From the NCBI RefSeq assembly GCF_000276665.1, contig NW_004955438.1:14756576-14820575 (forward strand): a stretch of 64,000 nt of DNA. The letters run 5' to 3'. Made by a program: the position numbers and the translations under genes. Source of the stretch: Chinchilla lanigera (Eukaryota; Chordata; Mammalia; Rodentia; Chinchillidae). A model generated the notes under the pieces. The model worked only from the letters and a program-made list of their open reading frames with translations. It was not told the DNA's origin and made no database searches. The stretch's first letter is position 1; each line of letters begins with the position of its first letter. Below are positions 34,916 to 47,132 of the stretch, piece after piece.

Positions 34916-35599
34916 AGAAGAGATCCTGCCTTTTCTGAGTAAAGTGTTTTCTGCTCTACTCAGAGCTGCCGAGGGGGAGTCATGTCCACAGCCATATATA
35001 CGAAGGCTGCGTGAATCTCTAGATGCCTTAGTCTTTTTTGTCCCTACCACAACCCTACTGGTCAGTCCTGTTATAAGTCTCATCTTGCGGATGTTGAAAG
35101 GTCAGCTCAGGGACCACAGGCAGGTGGCTGCGTTTCTGGAATGGGTTGTGTTTACCGCAAAGCTGCGGCACCCCACCCCCACCTCATCAGTGTCTGTGGG
35201 GTGCTGTCTCCTCTCCTTTTCCCACCTCAATCCCAGGTGATGGGGACTGCTGAATAAGCAGCAGGCAGGGTCCCTGTGGGGCGTGCGGTGGCCACGTGTT
35301 GTTGGTGCTCCTGGAAGGAGGGTGGCCTGTGGGGACAGAGGACGGCCTCACTCGCTGTCGGAGCCTCAAGCCTTCTTGCTCTGATTTTCCCAGCCTCGTC
35401 CATTCCTGGGGAGGAGCTCGCAGCGGAAGGAAGCTGGGCACAGGAGCAGGGGACTCCAGAAGTCCAGGAGCTCTGAAGGGGCTGAGCCTGGGTGTGTGGG
35501 GACTGGGATCCATGTGCAAAAACCAGGCTGTGACATGCAGCTGGCCTCAAATAGCAGCTCTGAAGAGTCCTTGTTTTACAGTTAAATGAGATGGACTAA

Positions 35600-35735
35600 A
35601 GTGGCATTAACAGTCACACTAATCACATTTGAAGTGCTCGGTAGCCCTGTGTGACTAACGGCGGTGATACTGAGCAGTGTGGATACACAATATTTCCATC
35701 ATTAAACAGAATTCCATCAGCCAGCACTAGCTAGA
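35600..35735. mobile_element. hAT-like DNA transposon end, diverged
   Basis: 'Atcacatttgaagtgctcgg' and 'acacaatatttccatcatta' resemble the end of the hAT-like family also present at 54830-55221. Confidence 0.4.
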
Positions 35736-35906
35736 GTGGAAACTAGCAAAACCTACCACCAGCCAGAAAGTAGTTTGGAATCAGTTTGATTCCTTTAGTC
35801 CTACCTTGTGCGTTGACATAGGTATAAACTCACATTCCTGAGCTTACTAAACCCCGCCACCACATACCCAATATTGACTTCTTAGCCCTATCAATATAAA
35901 AATATT

Positions 35907-35986
35907 GGGGCCAGGAATATAGCTCAGTGGCAAGATGCCTGCTTGGCAAGCACAAGGTCCTAAGTTCGATTCCTGGTACCAAAAAA
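35907..35986 (+). mobile_element. ID-type SINE
   Basis: 'Gccaggaatatagctcagtg' to 'ttcgattcctggtacc' with a short A tail. It is more diverged than the other copies and I see no clear target duplication. Confidence 0.88.
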
Positions 35987-36819
35987 TAATTTCCTTTTAT
36001 TTATAGTGAAGAAACTGAGGCACAGAGAAGAAAAAAGGCTGAGTAAGGAGAGAGTTGGAACAGGTCTACACCAAGGGGACTAAGTCCCTCCTCGTTTGTC
36101 TGGGGTGGCTGGGGTGCAGCCAGGCCCCAGTGATTTTCAAACTCCTGTACACCCTACTATATCGTATAAGAGAGAGAGAGATCCAGACAAGCAGGCGGCT
36201 CTAGAAATTTTTATTGCTTCCCTTAAATTTTCACCTATTATTTTCTGATGACAATAATTAATAATACTAATTGAAAATCATTATAAAACTTTGGAATGCA
36301 CAGGAGAGTGTAAAGGAGAGAGAAATCACTGAATCTCAGCATGAAGAAGTACTAGCTTCCACCCCCAGCCACAGAGCCAGGTGCTCTGAGTCCTCCACAT
36401 CCTCCCAGGGCCTCAGAAGGGTCCGTCTTTACCATGATCCCTGTCCTTGTGGGCTCTGGCTGTAGTTAACATAAGATCCCCTGACCCTTCATGCTTTTTG
36501 AGAAATCTTTCAGGTTGTCCTCTGCATGGACACCAGGCCCAGCCCTTGCCCACCTTCCTCTTCACTGTCTTGTCTTTTCCTCGTTGACGTCCACAAGCTC
36601 TGCGTGTAACCAGGTTAGGAGCCCACAGCTGGTTGTGTGTTACAGAAAGCTCCTTGGCTTAGAACTTGAGCTTTTGCACTCTTAATGGTATCTTGATGAA
36701 CAAAGTCTTTGACTTATTATACTCAGTTGTACCCGTATTTTAAGGTTGCTATGCATGTATGTGTATGTGTGCACTATTCAGAATTCTCTCTCTACCATCC
36801 AATTATGAAGATGTCCTTC

Positions 36820-36928
36820 ATGGGGCCCAGGGATTTAGCTCAGCAGCACAGCACCTGCCTGGCAAGTGCGAGGTCGTGAGTTCGATTCCCAGTACTGGAA
36901 AAAACAAAACAAAACAAAAAAAAGGAAT
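36820..36928 (+). mobile_element. ID-type SINE
   Basis: The tRNA-like head is followed by an (AAAAC)n tail. ATGTCCTTC flanks it at 36811-36819 and 36929-36937. Confidence 0.93.
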
Positions 36929-37509
36929 ATGTCCTTCTTTATTTTCTCCTAAATGCCTGTTGTTTTCCCTTTACCATTTAGCCAGAGTGTCAGGACAGGG
37001 TCTGCTGTCCTGTGACTGGCTTTTGGACCTACTGTAAAGAAGAAGCCAAGTGTCACTTCCCCCTACATAGACACCCAGTTGTCCAGCACCTTTTGCTGGG
37101 AAGTCTGTCCTTCCCACAGTGTTCCACAGTGACTGTTCAGAAATCATGGTGTGTATGTGGGCCTGTTTCTGAACTCTTCCATCCCACTCATCTGTAGATC
37201 TATTCCTGCACCAGTACCGTACAGGAATCACTGTACCTCGCTGCAAGTCCTGACATCCTGCAGAGAAAAATCCTACCCCTTCTTCAAGCGCATCTTGACT
37301 GTTCGCAGCCCTTTGCCCTCCGCGTGCTCTTTCACCACTCTTGTGCGATCTAACTGGGATTGCAGTGATTTTTATAGGTCTGTTTGTATAGAATTGATAC
37401 CTTGATACTATGTCCTCTCCCCCAAGGACAAGCTCCCCGCTTCCAGCCCTTTATCCTGAAGTTGTATTTATGATGTTTAATCTTAAAGCCCAAGCAGGCT
37501 CCAGGAGGT

Positions 37510-37950
37510 CTTAGGTAGAGTGAATAAGAACACAGACCCAAGACTGTCCGGGTGCAGATCCCAGCTTGGGCGTTTGCTAACTCTGCAGTCTCAGTGAGTT
37601 ACTCAGATTTTCTGTGGCTCAGTTTCATCCACTGTAAAATGGGAGCGAGAAAAGAGTCACCTCACAGAGTTCCTTTTTCTTTTTTAACAGTATTGGGAAT
37701 TGAAACCAGAGTCCTCACTCATGCTAGGCAAGTGCCTTGCCACTGAGCTACATACAATTCTATTTTGAGACAGGGTCTCCTTAACTTGCCCAGGCTGGCC
37801 TCGAACTTGGCAACCCTCCTGCCTCAGCCTCTTGAGTAGCTAGGATTACAGGCTTATGCCACCACACCTGGCTAGTATTCTTTTAAAGGATTAACATGGT
37901 TACTACATGAAGGCACTTAGAGCGATGCATGGCACATAGGAAACAGGACA
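37510..37950 (+). mobile_element. MIR SINE split by a B1-ID dimer
   Basis: 'Gtggctcagtttcatccact' and 'gtaaaatgggagcgag' (5' part) continue after the younger insertion as 'aaaggattaacatggttact' and 'gatgcatggcacatagg'. Both halves are sense. Confidence 0.8.
37672..37872 (-). mobile_element. B1-ID dimer SINE nested in MIR
   Basis: Antisense ID unit ('tattgggaattgaaaccaga' to 'ccactgagctacat') followed by antisense B1 ('ttttgagacagggtctcctt' to 'caccacacctggc'). Confidence 0.92.
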
Positions 37951-37954
37951 CTGG

Positions 37955-38620
37955 AAACATTATTAATTTATTTTTGAGTAGGCAATACGTTCATAGAATT
38001 CAAAATAAAAATATATATAGTAAAAAAGCTATTTTTACCTCCATCACCGTGTGTTCAATCACACCCTGCCACACTACTAGTTTCATGTGTCTTCTTCCAA
38101 ATACAATTGTTCTTTTTTTTTTCTTTCCAACAGAGAGCATAGTATGCATACTGTTCTGCACTTGGCTTTTGTCCCTCACCTCATACTGCGGAATCTTTCC
38201 ATATCATTACACAGAGAGCTTCCTTGTCTCTATCTTGCAGCTGCATAATCTTCCATTTATTTACCTGGTCCCTTATCGGTGGACATTTAGGTTGTTTCCG
38301 ATGAATCCAAGGAGTACCATTGTCCCTGAGTCATTTTGCATGCATATAGCCATATTTGTGAAGGTGACTTTCCACTGGGTCATGGGGTGTGTGTGTTTGC
38401 AGTGGTGTCAGAAGTTAACTAAGCAGCCCTCAGTGAAGGCTGTACTAATTAGTACCCTTGGTGGGTGTGTGTGAGAGTGCTGTCAGGAACATTTTTGATG
38501 GTCATATACTATTTCACTGTTTGTATCAAGTTGAACTCTAAAATTGCTTTCTCAGTCGAGCAACAGTGGTTGAATGTTGCCAGTTTCCCACTAATATTTC
38601 CTACCCACTCAACTGTTAAT
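37955..38620 (-). mobile_element. L1 fragment, antisense
   Basis: 'Atactgttctgcacttggct', 'aatctttccatatcattaca', 'agagcttccttgtctctatc' and 'ggacatttaggttgtttccg' are hallmarks of the antisense 3' region of old L1M elements. Confidence 0.85.
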
Positions 38621-39031
38621 TTTTTTTCTTGAACCTCTACTCTGTGCTGGACCTGAGCACAATTTATAGATGTGCCCAGCACTGGAATGCAGAACTAGAA
38701 CATTTACAGACGTGCCCACACAGGTACTGGAGGAAGCACCGAGCAAGAGTTGTCCTTTGCTGTTTGTTCTGTTTCCCGTTTCTACATGTCGCAACTGAAC
38801 ATCTTTATAAAACTTTGTATTTCAAATTACTTCTTAGAGGTGAAATCTAGAAAGAAAATGACCTACCATGTATAGTCTTAGCCAAACAAGAGAGCAGTAT
38901 TCTCTCCAATATGCTTGTGCAGAGCCCAATTTAGCAGCACATATGAGGTGTGATTTTAAAAAGTGTTTACACTTTTACAAAAAAAAAAAATTTATAATAC
39001 AAAATATACTGCAGTAATCTCACTCAAAATA

Positions 39032-39561
39032 NNNNNNNNNNNNNNNNNNNNNNNNNNNNNNNNNNNNNNNNNNNNNNNNNNNNNNNNNNNNNNNNNNNNN
39101 NNNNNNNNNNNNNNNNNNNNNNNNNNNNNNNNNNNNNNNNNNNNNNNNNNNNNNNNNNNNNNNNNNNNNNNNNNNNNNNNNNNNNNNNNNNNNNNNNNNN
39201 NNNNNNNNNNNNNNNNNNNNNNNNNNNNNNNNNNNNNNNNNNNNNNNNNNNNNNNNNNNNNNNNNNNNNNNNNNNNNNNNNNNNNNNNNNNNNNNNNNNN
39301 NNNNNNNNNNNNNNNNNNNNNNNNNNNNNNNNNNNNNNNNNNNNNNNNNNNNNNNNNNNNNNNNNNNNNNNNNNNNNNNNNNNNNNNNNNNNNNNNNNNN
39401 NNNNNNNNNNNNNNNNNNNNNNNNNNNNNNNNNNNNNNNNNNNNNNNNNNNNNNNNNNNNNNNNNNNNNNNNNNNNNNNNNNNNNNNNNNNNNNNNNNNN
39501 NNNNNNNNNNNNNNNNNNNNNNNNNNNNNNNNNNNNNNNNNNNNNNNNNNNNNNNNNNNNN
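39032..39561. other. Assembly gap (530 N)
   Basis: Unknown bases inside RIN3 intron 1. The right edge begins inside an antisense B1. Confidence 1.
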
Positions 39562-39638
39562 CTCGAACTTGCAATGATCCTCCTGCCTCAGCCTCTGGAG
39601 TGCTGGGATTATAGGCCTGCACCACCATGCCCAGCTAT
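39562..39638 (-). mobile_element. B1 SINE, cut by the gap
   Basis: 'Ctcgaacttgcaatgatcct', 'cctgcctcagcctctggagt' and the end 'caccaccatgcccagc'. Confidence 0.9.
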
Positions 39639-40289
39639 TGGTACATTTTAGATATATATAATGATAGCATTCATCATAGGGAATTTGTACCTGTACATGA
39701 TGTATCTTGCTAGTTCCCATTCCCCTCCCCTCCTTTCAGTCCGTCTTCCCCATTTTTTCCCTTCTATTCACTTTTTTTCCTTGTCTTTTCCTTCGTTGTA
39801 TATTTTGATCACCCTTGTATGAGATCTTCTTAAGAACTTTCCTTTTTCAGAGTACTGAATTGTTTTCATTATTTTTTGAATGGGCAGTGTAGTTAGTTGC
39901 ATGGTTCAAATGTAAAAGCTACAAAAGGGTACAAGGGAAGAGCCTCCCTCCTGACTGTCCCCAGACTCCCTCCTCTCCTGTCTGTCCCTGCAGCGGTGAC
40001 CTCAGCTCATCCCAACACGCATGTCTGACAGATGTGCACCAGGCCTGCCTGTTGCCCTTGATGATCTGGTCCCTGTGCCATGGAGGCCTCCAATGTCAGC
40101 CCCAGCTAGGACCTGGGCCTCCCAAATCCTGTCTTGTCACCATCTGCATGTTCGAGGATATTTCTGGGTGGAGGGGTCAGGATGTCAGTCGCTGTGGGTG
40201 GTTATTACTGTAATTAGTTATTACGACAATCCATCTAGGACGGTGTCTGCCTGTAGTCAGTGCTGGATCAGTACTTACGTGATGAATGG

Positions 40290-40600
40290 ATGGATGGTTC
40301 GTCACTCAGTGTTGCTGTGTACCAAGCACTGTCCTAAGCTCCTTATAACGGCCACATGACATAGTAAGGCTTACATTCCTTCCCCATTTTATTTATTTAT
40401 TTATTTTTTTTTGGTTTTTCTCCGGTACCGGGAACCGAACTCACGACCTTGTGCTTGCCAGGCAACCTTCCCCATTTTAAACGTAAGCAAATTGAGGTGA
40501 AGAGAAATGCAGTCACTTGCGAAGCCACCAAGCTGAGATTCTAAGCAGGCTGCCTGGTTTTCAAGCCTAGGCTTAACCAGTAGACAACACAGCCCTTGTC
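40290..40600 (-). mobile_element. MIR SINE split by an ID SINE
   Basis: 'Accaagcactgtcctaagct' then 'cattccttccccatttt', interrupted, then 'aaacgtaagcaaattgaggt'. It is antisense and old. Confidence 0.7.
40392..40465 (-). mobile_element. 5'-truncated ID-type SINE nested in MIR
   Basis: On the minus strand only the last ~45 bp of the tRNA-like unit ('ttgcctggcaagcacaaggt' to 'cccggtacc') plus an A-rich tail are present. The exact 14-bp duplication CCTTCCCCATTTTA lies at 40378-40391 and 40466-40479, so truncation happened during insertion. Confidence 0.93.
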
Positions 40601-41849
40601 ATACTAAAGGCGTGTTTGCACACAGCTTTGGGGACAGAATTGGTGCCATCATCTGTGATCTGAGCCTGGAGGGGAGTGAATGTTCCTGTCTGGGACTGAT
40701 AAAGGTGGGATGGTCAGTAGAGCAGGCTGAATCTGATCTGGTGTGGCAGCAAGGGGCTGGGATCTGTGAGCCAGAGGAGGTCCTAGAGGGAGGTAGAACT
40801 CAAGAGACTGTGGGTGTCCAGGGCTCTTGAGCAGAGTCCAAGATGAAGACAGAGCATCTGGGGCTAAAGGTGAGACAGAGGTGCTGTGAACCATGACAAA
40901 CCTCAGAACATCTGAGCAGAGCAGGAGGCAGGCCTGGTATAGTCGAATCAGGCACCAGAAGTGCCCATCACTGGAGCCAGTACCTCTGCAGGCCCCACCA
41001 AGGCCCATGTAGGGTCTGTGTGGGCAGATAGGGTCCAGAGGGCACAGCGGAGTGCCTGTGGAATCAGGAGGCTGGGGTGGGAGGTGAGCAGTGCCCGGCA
41101 CACACTCTGAGCAGCAGACGGCCTGCAGCACTCAGGTATGGAAAGTTGGGAGGCCTTTGACCTGTCAGACCCCTTGTTGTGGACTGTGATGTGTGAATGG
41201 AGGCGCTCTGGCCTGCTCTGGGCACTTCCGCAGCCCAGAAGTCCCACACAAGCTGACTTCCCCTCTGAGGTTGTGGGGAGGGCCACAGAGTGGGTCCCTG
41301 TTCCTGAACGAATAGGGTCAGGGTCCTAAGGTGGCCCTGGGCTCCACTTCACCTACCAAACCTTTGGGTTTTCTGGCCGAGGAGGAACTTGGGGAATGGC
41401 TTCCCCACTCTCCTGTGGCAAGTGCCTGAGCCTGGTGGTATTCTTTAACCCCTGCAGCTGGCTGAGGCATTTGTTCAGTGTGAGATTCTGAATTTGCGGC
41501 TTCTCTTCCATCCTCATGGGACCTCCGTGGTCAGCCTAGTGCTGTGATTTGGGTCTCGTATGTGCCGGGAAGGAGTGGGCAGCTGAGGCTCAGCCCCACA
41601 CACATCTGGGAAGACAAGCTGGTCAGAGGAAGCTGCAGAGAAGTGGGCCTGGCTGCCTGCCTGCACTACACTGTGTGCTGGGCCAGAGCCAGCGCCTTGG
41701 AGGAGAAGCTGTAGGCTTCAGGCCGCCCCTGGTCGAGGGTCACTGGAGTCACAGAGTCACAGAATTCAGAGTGCTAGAAGGAGCTTTAATCCTTGGCCTG
41801 ACCCAGGTTCAGTAAATACACAGCACAGCTGCTGCTGCTGTCCCCTGCA

Positions 41850-41990
41850 GAGCTCCTGGCAGACATCACTAGCAGATTCCACTGTGGAGCCCCTGGCAGA
41901 CATCACTAGCAGTTTCCACTGTGCAGTCCCTGGCAGACATCACTAGCAGATTCCACTGTGGAGCCCCTGGCAGACATCCCTAGAAGACCC
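41850..41990 (+). repeat. 37-bp tandem repeat, 3.8 copies
   Basis: Units start at 41850, 41887, 41924 and 41961 and read like 'gagcccctggcagacatcac' then 'tagcagattccactgtg'. They differ by one to a few bases. No spacers lie between units. Confidence 0.95.
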
Positions 41991-42372
41991 TACATTTTCT
42001 CTCCATGCAGCCTGCAATTTTGGCAATTACTGCCAAGAAACTGGAGTTCATGTGGAATTGCATCCTGTAAGCCATCTCAGATCTAGTCCAACCTTCTTAT
42101 TTTATTTTTCCCATGAGCTCAGAGTGCGGAAGTGAGTTACCCAAAGTCACATGATGAACAAAAGAATGAGACTGTGATCTGACTCCAAGCTCAGGGCTAT
42201 TTCCTTTATATCACACCTATCCTCCTGTGAGCATTTATTAGTATAGAAATAAGTATTTCTTATTGCACTGCTCATCTCAGAAAACCTTGTATCTCCCTTC
42301 ATTCCCAAAATGTGATCCCAACTCTCAGAATCCAAATTAATTTTCCACAACTTCCCAAAGTATTAGGTAGCT

Positions 42373-42476
42373 GGGCTGGGGATTTAGCTCAACTGCACAA
42401 GGCCTGCCTGGCAAGCATGAGGTTGTGAGTTCAATTCCCAGTACTGGAGAAAAACAAAACAAAACAAAATTAAATG
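42373..42476 (+). mobile_element. ID-type SINE
   Basis: Full tRNA-like head and (AAAAC)n tail, with the exact 16-bp duplication AAAGTATTAGGTAGCT at 42357-42372 and 42477-42492. Confidence 0.95.
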
Positions 42477-42718
42477 AAAGTATTAGGTAGCTATGGAAAA
42501 ATTGATGCTTTTTTAGGTTCTTGTTAATAGGAATAGAATACTATCTAATCTGAGGGAAATGATGGTTAAGTGCCTTAACACAGTGCTCAGGGCATATGTA
42601 TGGGGTTTATTGTTTCCCTGTTTTGGGGCTCCATACTTTAGAGATACAAAGACGGAAGATACTCAGCATAGTGAGAAGAATAAAATGTTATGAGCAGAGG
42701 GCTCAGAATCACATCATA

Positions 42719-42903
42719 AGCTGGTTGCTGCACACTTGAAATCCCAGCTACTGAGGAGGCTCAAGCAGGAGAATCACAGGTTTGAAGCCAGCCTGGGCAA
42801 TATAATGAGACCCTAATTCAAAATAAAATCTAAAAGCAGCTGGGGTATAGCTCAGTGATAGAGCACTAGGTCCAATCTCCAGGACTACAACAAACAAAAA
42901 ACA
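42719..42903 (+). mobile_element. B1-ID dimer SINE
   Basis: 'Cttgaaatcccagctactga' to 'atgagaccctaattcaaaat' (B1) then 'agctggggtatagctcagtg' (ID) and an A-rich tail. It is the sense-oriented example of the dimer. Confidence 0.92.
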
Positions 42904-44160
42904 CTCCATAATTTATGACCAACTGATTCGGACAAGGATGACAAGACAATTCAATGAAAGAATGGTCTTTCAACAAATGGTGCTAGAACAACTTGAGGTC
43001 CACATGCAAATGAAAGAAAGTGGACCTTTGCCTCACCCATACACAAAAACTCAGAAGGGAACAAAGACCTGTATGCAAGAGCTAAAACTATACAACTTTT
43101 AAAAGAAAACAGGAGCAACTTTTCACGATCTCAGATTAGGTGATGGTTGCTTGGTTATGACACCAAAATTGTAAGCAACCAGAGGGAAATACACAAATTA
43201 GACTTTGTCTAGTGTCGAAGGACACTCTCAAGAAAACAAAATAACCACAAAATGGGAGAAAATATTTGCAACTTGTGTATCTGATAAGGGACTTCTGTTC
43301 AAACATATAATGAGCTGAGAGCTCAAGAATAAACATGCAGTAGGCAAAGGCTTTGAATAAGCATTTCTCCAGAGAAGATATTCAAATGACTAAACATGAA
43401 GGTACTCCACACCTATAGTCAGCAGGGAGTTGCAATTAAAAAAACCACAGTGAGTTTGTACTGTACACCTAGTAGGTGTACAGGATGGTTGTAGCCAAAA
43501 AGACAGTAATAAGTGTTGGAAAGGTTGGGGGGAATTTAAAACCCTCACATACTGCTAGTGGGAGTGTAAAATGGCATAACCACTTTGGAAAACAGCCAGG
43601 CCGTCCCTCGAAATGCTAACCATAGAATTATGATCTAGCATTTCCACTCCTAGGTATATAACCAACAGAACAGAAAACATGTTCTGTACAAAAACTTCCA
43701 CATGATTGGTAATGTCTCCAAAGTGGAACAGCGCAAATGTTCATCAGCTATTGAATGCCTGAGTTAAATGTGGCATGGAGCATTATTTGTCAGTAAAGAT
43801 GAAAGAAACATTGATACAGAAATACTGATAAATCCTGCTGGCCACTTCAACTTGAGTAAATCTTGGACCTGTTATGCCAAAGAAGCAAAAAACCACGTAG
43901 TGTTTGGTTGCATTTGTAGGGAATAACCCAAGTCAGCAAATCTAGAAAGACAGAAAGTAGATGAGTACTTGCCAGGGGCCAGAGTGTGGGGAAGGGGGAG
44001 GGGAGTAGTTGGGAGGAAGTGGGGAGTGACTGCCCAGAAATAAAGTTTCTTTTTGGGGTGATGAAAACATTCTAAAATTGATTGTGGTGATGGTTGTGCA
44101 ATTCAGTGGCTATATTAAAAATCATTGAATTAGATACTGTAAGTGCTACTGAAAAAGAAG
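42904..44160 (+). mobile_element. L1 fragment, sense: ORF2 3' end and 3' UTR
   Basis: 'Gaatggtctttcaacaaatg' and 'gtgctagaacaact', 'agaaaatatttgcaacttgt', 'catttccactcctaggtata' and 'tgatgaaaacattctaaaat' follow old L1M ORF2 and its 3' UTR in order. Many stops and frameshifts; it is dead. Confidence 0.92.
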
Positions 44161-45889
44161 CCATTCCGTTCACAAATTCCTGGAGAGAGTATCTTTCAAC
44201 ACGCAGCTCAGGGTCCATCCTGGGGAAGCAGGGGGTGATACCTCAGCAGCTGGGTGGGAGAGTGGAGTTGTTCAACCTTGGATGCTAGGGGATATACAAG
44301 CCAAGGTGAGGGGCTTTATAGGGGCGTGTCTTCATGGCCCTATAAAATAGTGTGAGAAAAGATCCAAGAGGAAAAACTTAAGTAGAGGAGATTCCAGCCC
44401 ATAGAAATTGAGAGTGGTTTCTCAGTGAGTTGCTCCGTGGGAAATGGGTGCACGGCCTTGAAGGTCTTCAGACACAGCTCCTTGGCGGGGATGGGATGAC
44501 AGGGAGGGAAGTGCTAGGGGAGCCTCTGAGGTAAGGACACCTAAACCTTTCCTTTTGGCGCTGTATCTGGCAGCCCACAGAGGCCCATTGTTAAGTATTC
44601 AGGAGCCTTTTGAGCTGGTTATGAAGCCACTGGGATCTTGACATCAGCAGCAGTGAGAGTGTTCCTATCATGGAAAACCAGCAGTCATTACACTCTGAGG
44701 AGCATTTGCTGCCAGTTGACTAATTGTCGCAGACAGGTGCTTTATCAGCACACCGCTGCTAAGTACTGCAGCAGGTCTGCCTGGGCGCTTACGGATCACT
44801 AGGCCTTACTGGTCTACCTCCATCCCAGCAGAGCTCCATCCCTTCTCATCCCTACTGTCACTTCAGCCTGGCTTTCTCCTTGAGTTATCCCAATCCTCGT
44901 CCTTGTGTGACAGTTTCCACTTGTTCTGGCTCAGCTGTAAGCTAAGCTCTTCAGTTGTTCTCTACCAGTCTCCTGCTGTGCAGAGGACCCCGAGGCTCAC
45001 AGGGCTTGCATGGCTCACTGGGATCCCAGGGCCTGCCCGACCAAATCCTGGAGAGAGTATCTGTCAACACGCAGAGATCATCATCATTTGATCATCATCC
45101 TGAGGCCTTGGCAGAGGAGCTGGCCTTGCTCCAAATGCATGCAGCTCATAGTGCACTCTTCCTGTTGCATCTGTATCAGGAATGAAGAGTTGCAGGGTAC
45201 AAAGCCTTCAACTTTAGCTGCTGCACTTTGGCCCAAGTCCTGCAGCTGCCATAGACTGGAGGAGCAGTTCTCAGTGACCTTCTCTGACTTCTACCCCAGT
45301 GGCTTCCTGGTGGCTGAGAATTTCCCTAAGTCCCTGGGGTCCAAGTCTCTGAGTAGCTGAGTAGATCCATTGCAGGGTGGACTTATCTTGATCACGCCAG
45401 CAGGGGTCTTTGGGCCCATGAACTGACTTTTAAATGCCAAGAAAGACTGCGGGAACATCGTGGGGAATCATGCTGTCAGAGGAATAGGCTCAGGGGCCCA
45501 GACACCATCATCTCCCAGCTGGTGATGAGGGGAAAGGTGTACGTGTGCATGTATTTGTTTTTTAACCAGATATTTCAAAGCATAGAAAAATCTGCAGAAA
45601 AACAGCAATTCCTGTGCAGCTTCATTACATCCTCCCATTTTGCCATATTTCCCTCAGAAATAAATAAATCTTGCAAGACTGGATGGTGCCTCCTTCACAC
45701 CCCTCCCCCACCCCCACTTTCTTCCTTGGCCCCCCAAGTAGCCTTCATCCCACACCACAAACAAGACAGAGAACTCTTGTGTTTATTTTTATACTTTATG
45801 TGTTTTCATTCCTTCTGTCATTTGCTTATTGCACTGAGCATTATGGTTTCTTGTTTGCTTACTTTTAAGACTCTTTCTTTTAACTTTCT

Positions 45890-46165
45890 CTTTTGACCTG
45901 ATTTGAGACTCCCAGAAAAGTTGCAGGGCTAGAACATCAAATTCCTGTGTGTAGCTCTTCACCCGGCTTCACCAGTGGCTAACACCGTGTCACACTGGTT
46001 CGTTTTCACTCTCTTTTCTTTGTCCATCTCCCTTTTTTCTGAACGACGTGAGAGGACATTGCAGGGGTTGCACCTTACTGCCCTTGTCCTTCAGCAAGTC
46101 GTTCTCAAAGCCAAGGACAGTCTCCTAACCTCAGCACAAGGACGGAAGTCAGGGAATTAACATTT
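45890..46165. mobile_element. Probable old L1 fragment
   Basis: 'Cccagaaaagttgcagggct' and 'gccaaggacagtctcctaac' resemble the L1M region also seen at 60310. Confidence 0.4.
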
Positions 46166-46969
46166 GCACAATAAACAGGGTTGTGAGAGGTGACTGTATA
46201 GCTGATTCCTGCCTTGGAACTATGCTATGGTCCCGGGCAGGCTCCCCGGAAATTTACGAGCCATCCTGTTATGGATGACACTGGCGTCTCCCATGTCCCC
46301 CTGGTGAGGGCGGCAGCCTCGGTGGCCATCATCATTTCCCAGTGTCCAGCATCTCACCTCTTTTAAATGTGAAAGATTGTCATCCTGGAGGGCACAGCTG
46401 TTTTCACCCTCAAGGGGCCTCCCTCTTGGCGCTCCAGTGGTTTTTAGCAGGCTGAACTGTGGTTCTCACCAGCCTTGAGCCATTTCGTGTGCTGCTGCCA
46501 TGGCAACTGAATGCAGCAGGTGTGAGCACGGCCTGTTTGGGAAAATGAGGTGTGTTTGGTGGGACCAAGTTGGAGAGTGTCCCCAAAGCATAGGTGTTTG
46601 AGGGAGAAAAACACGCATGACCACATGTATAGTTACCCCAGCTAGAGTAATTTGAAGTATTCACAGGAGCCAGATATTACCAGCTCTATTATACAGATGA
46701 GAAAACTGTTACGACACATCATTATTATAAAAACTTGAAGCAACCCGCCTGAATTTCTCAGAAATTCTCAGCTATCTTTAAGGATGGCTTGCACCGCCCT
46801 CTGGAAGTCATTTCTCTGTATATTTATATGCCTCTTTGTGTGTTTGTGTATATTTCCACATGGGCTAAGAAACATTACTGAACTGTCTTTGCCAGATATT
46901 GCAAGGATGCATAATTATGGGAACTTTTTGTAAAAAACCTTCTCTGAATTTAAAAGTTTAGAAATATTG

Positions 46970-47125
46970 AAATGTTGCAGTGCAATGGTCAGAAACAGAT
47001 TTTGGAGCAAGGTTGCCTAGATTTGAAGGTCAGCTCTGCCGATTATTGGATGGGTGACCTTGGGTGAGTTATGTAACTTCTCTGTCCCTCACTCTCCTCG
47101 GCTTTCCATGGGACTGTCAGGTTCA
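46970..47125 (+). mobile_element. MIR SINE
   Basis: 'Ggtgaccttgggtgagttat' and 'gtaacttctctgtccctcac' match the MIR core in sense. Confidence 0.75.
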
Positions 47126-47132
47126 GGGCGGC

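Noticed and set aside
38963..39720. Long open frames around the 530-N gap
   Set aside because: They consist almost entirely of unknown residues.
41850..41990. CRISPR-like array
   Set aside because: The 37-bp units are directly adjacent with no spacers, and this is a mammalian nuclear sequence.
42904..44160. Functional reverse transcriptase
   Set aside because: Only the diverged 3' end of L1 ORF2 and the 3' UTR are present, with many stops and frameshifts.
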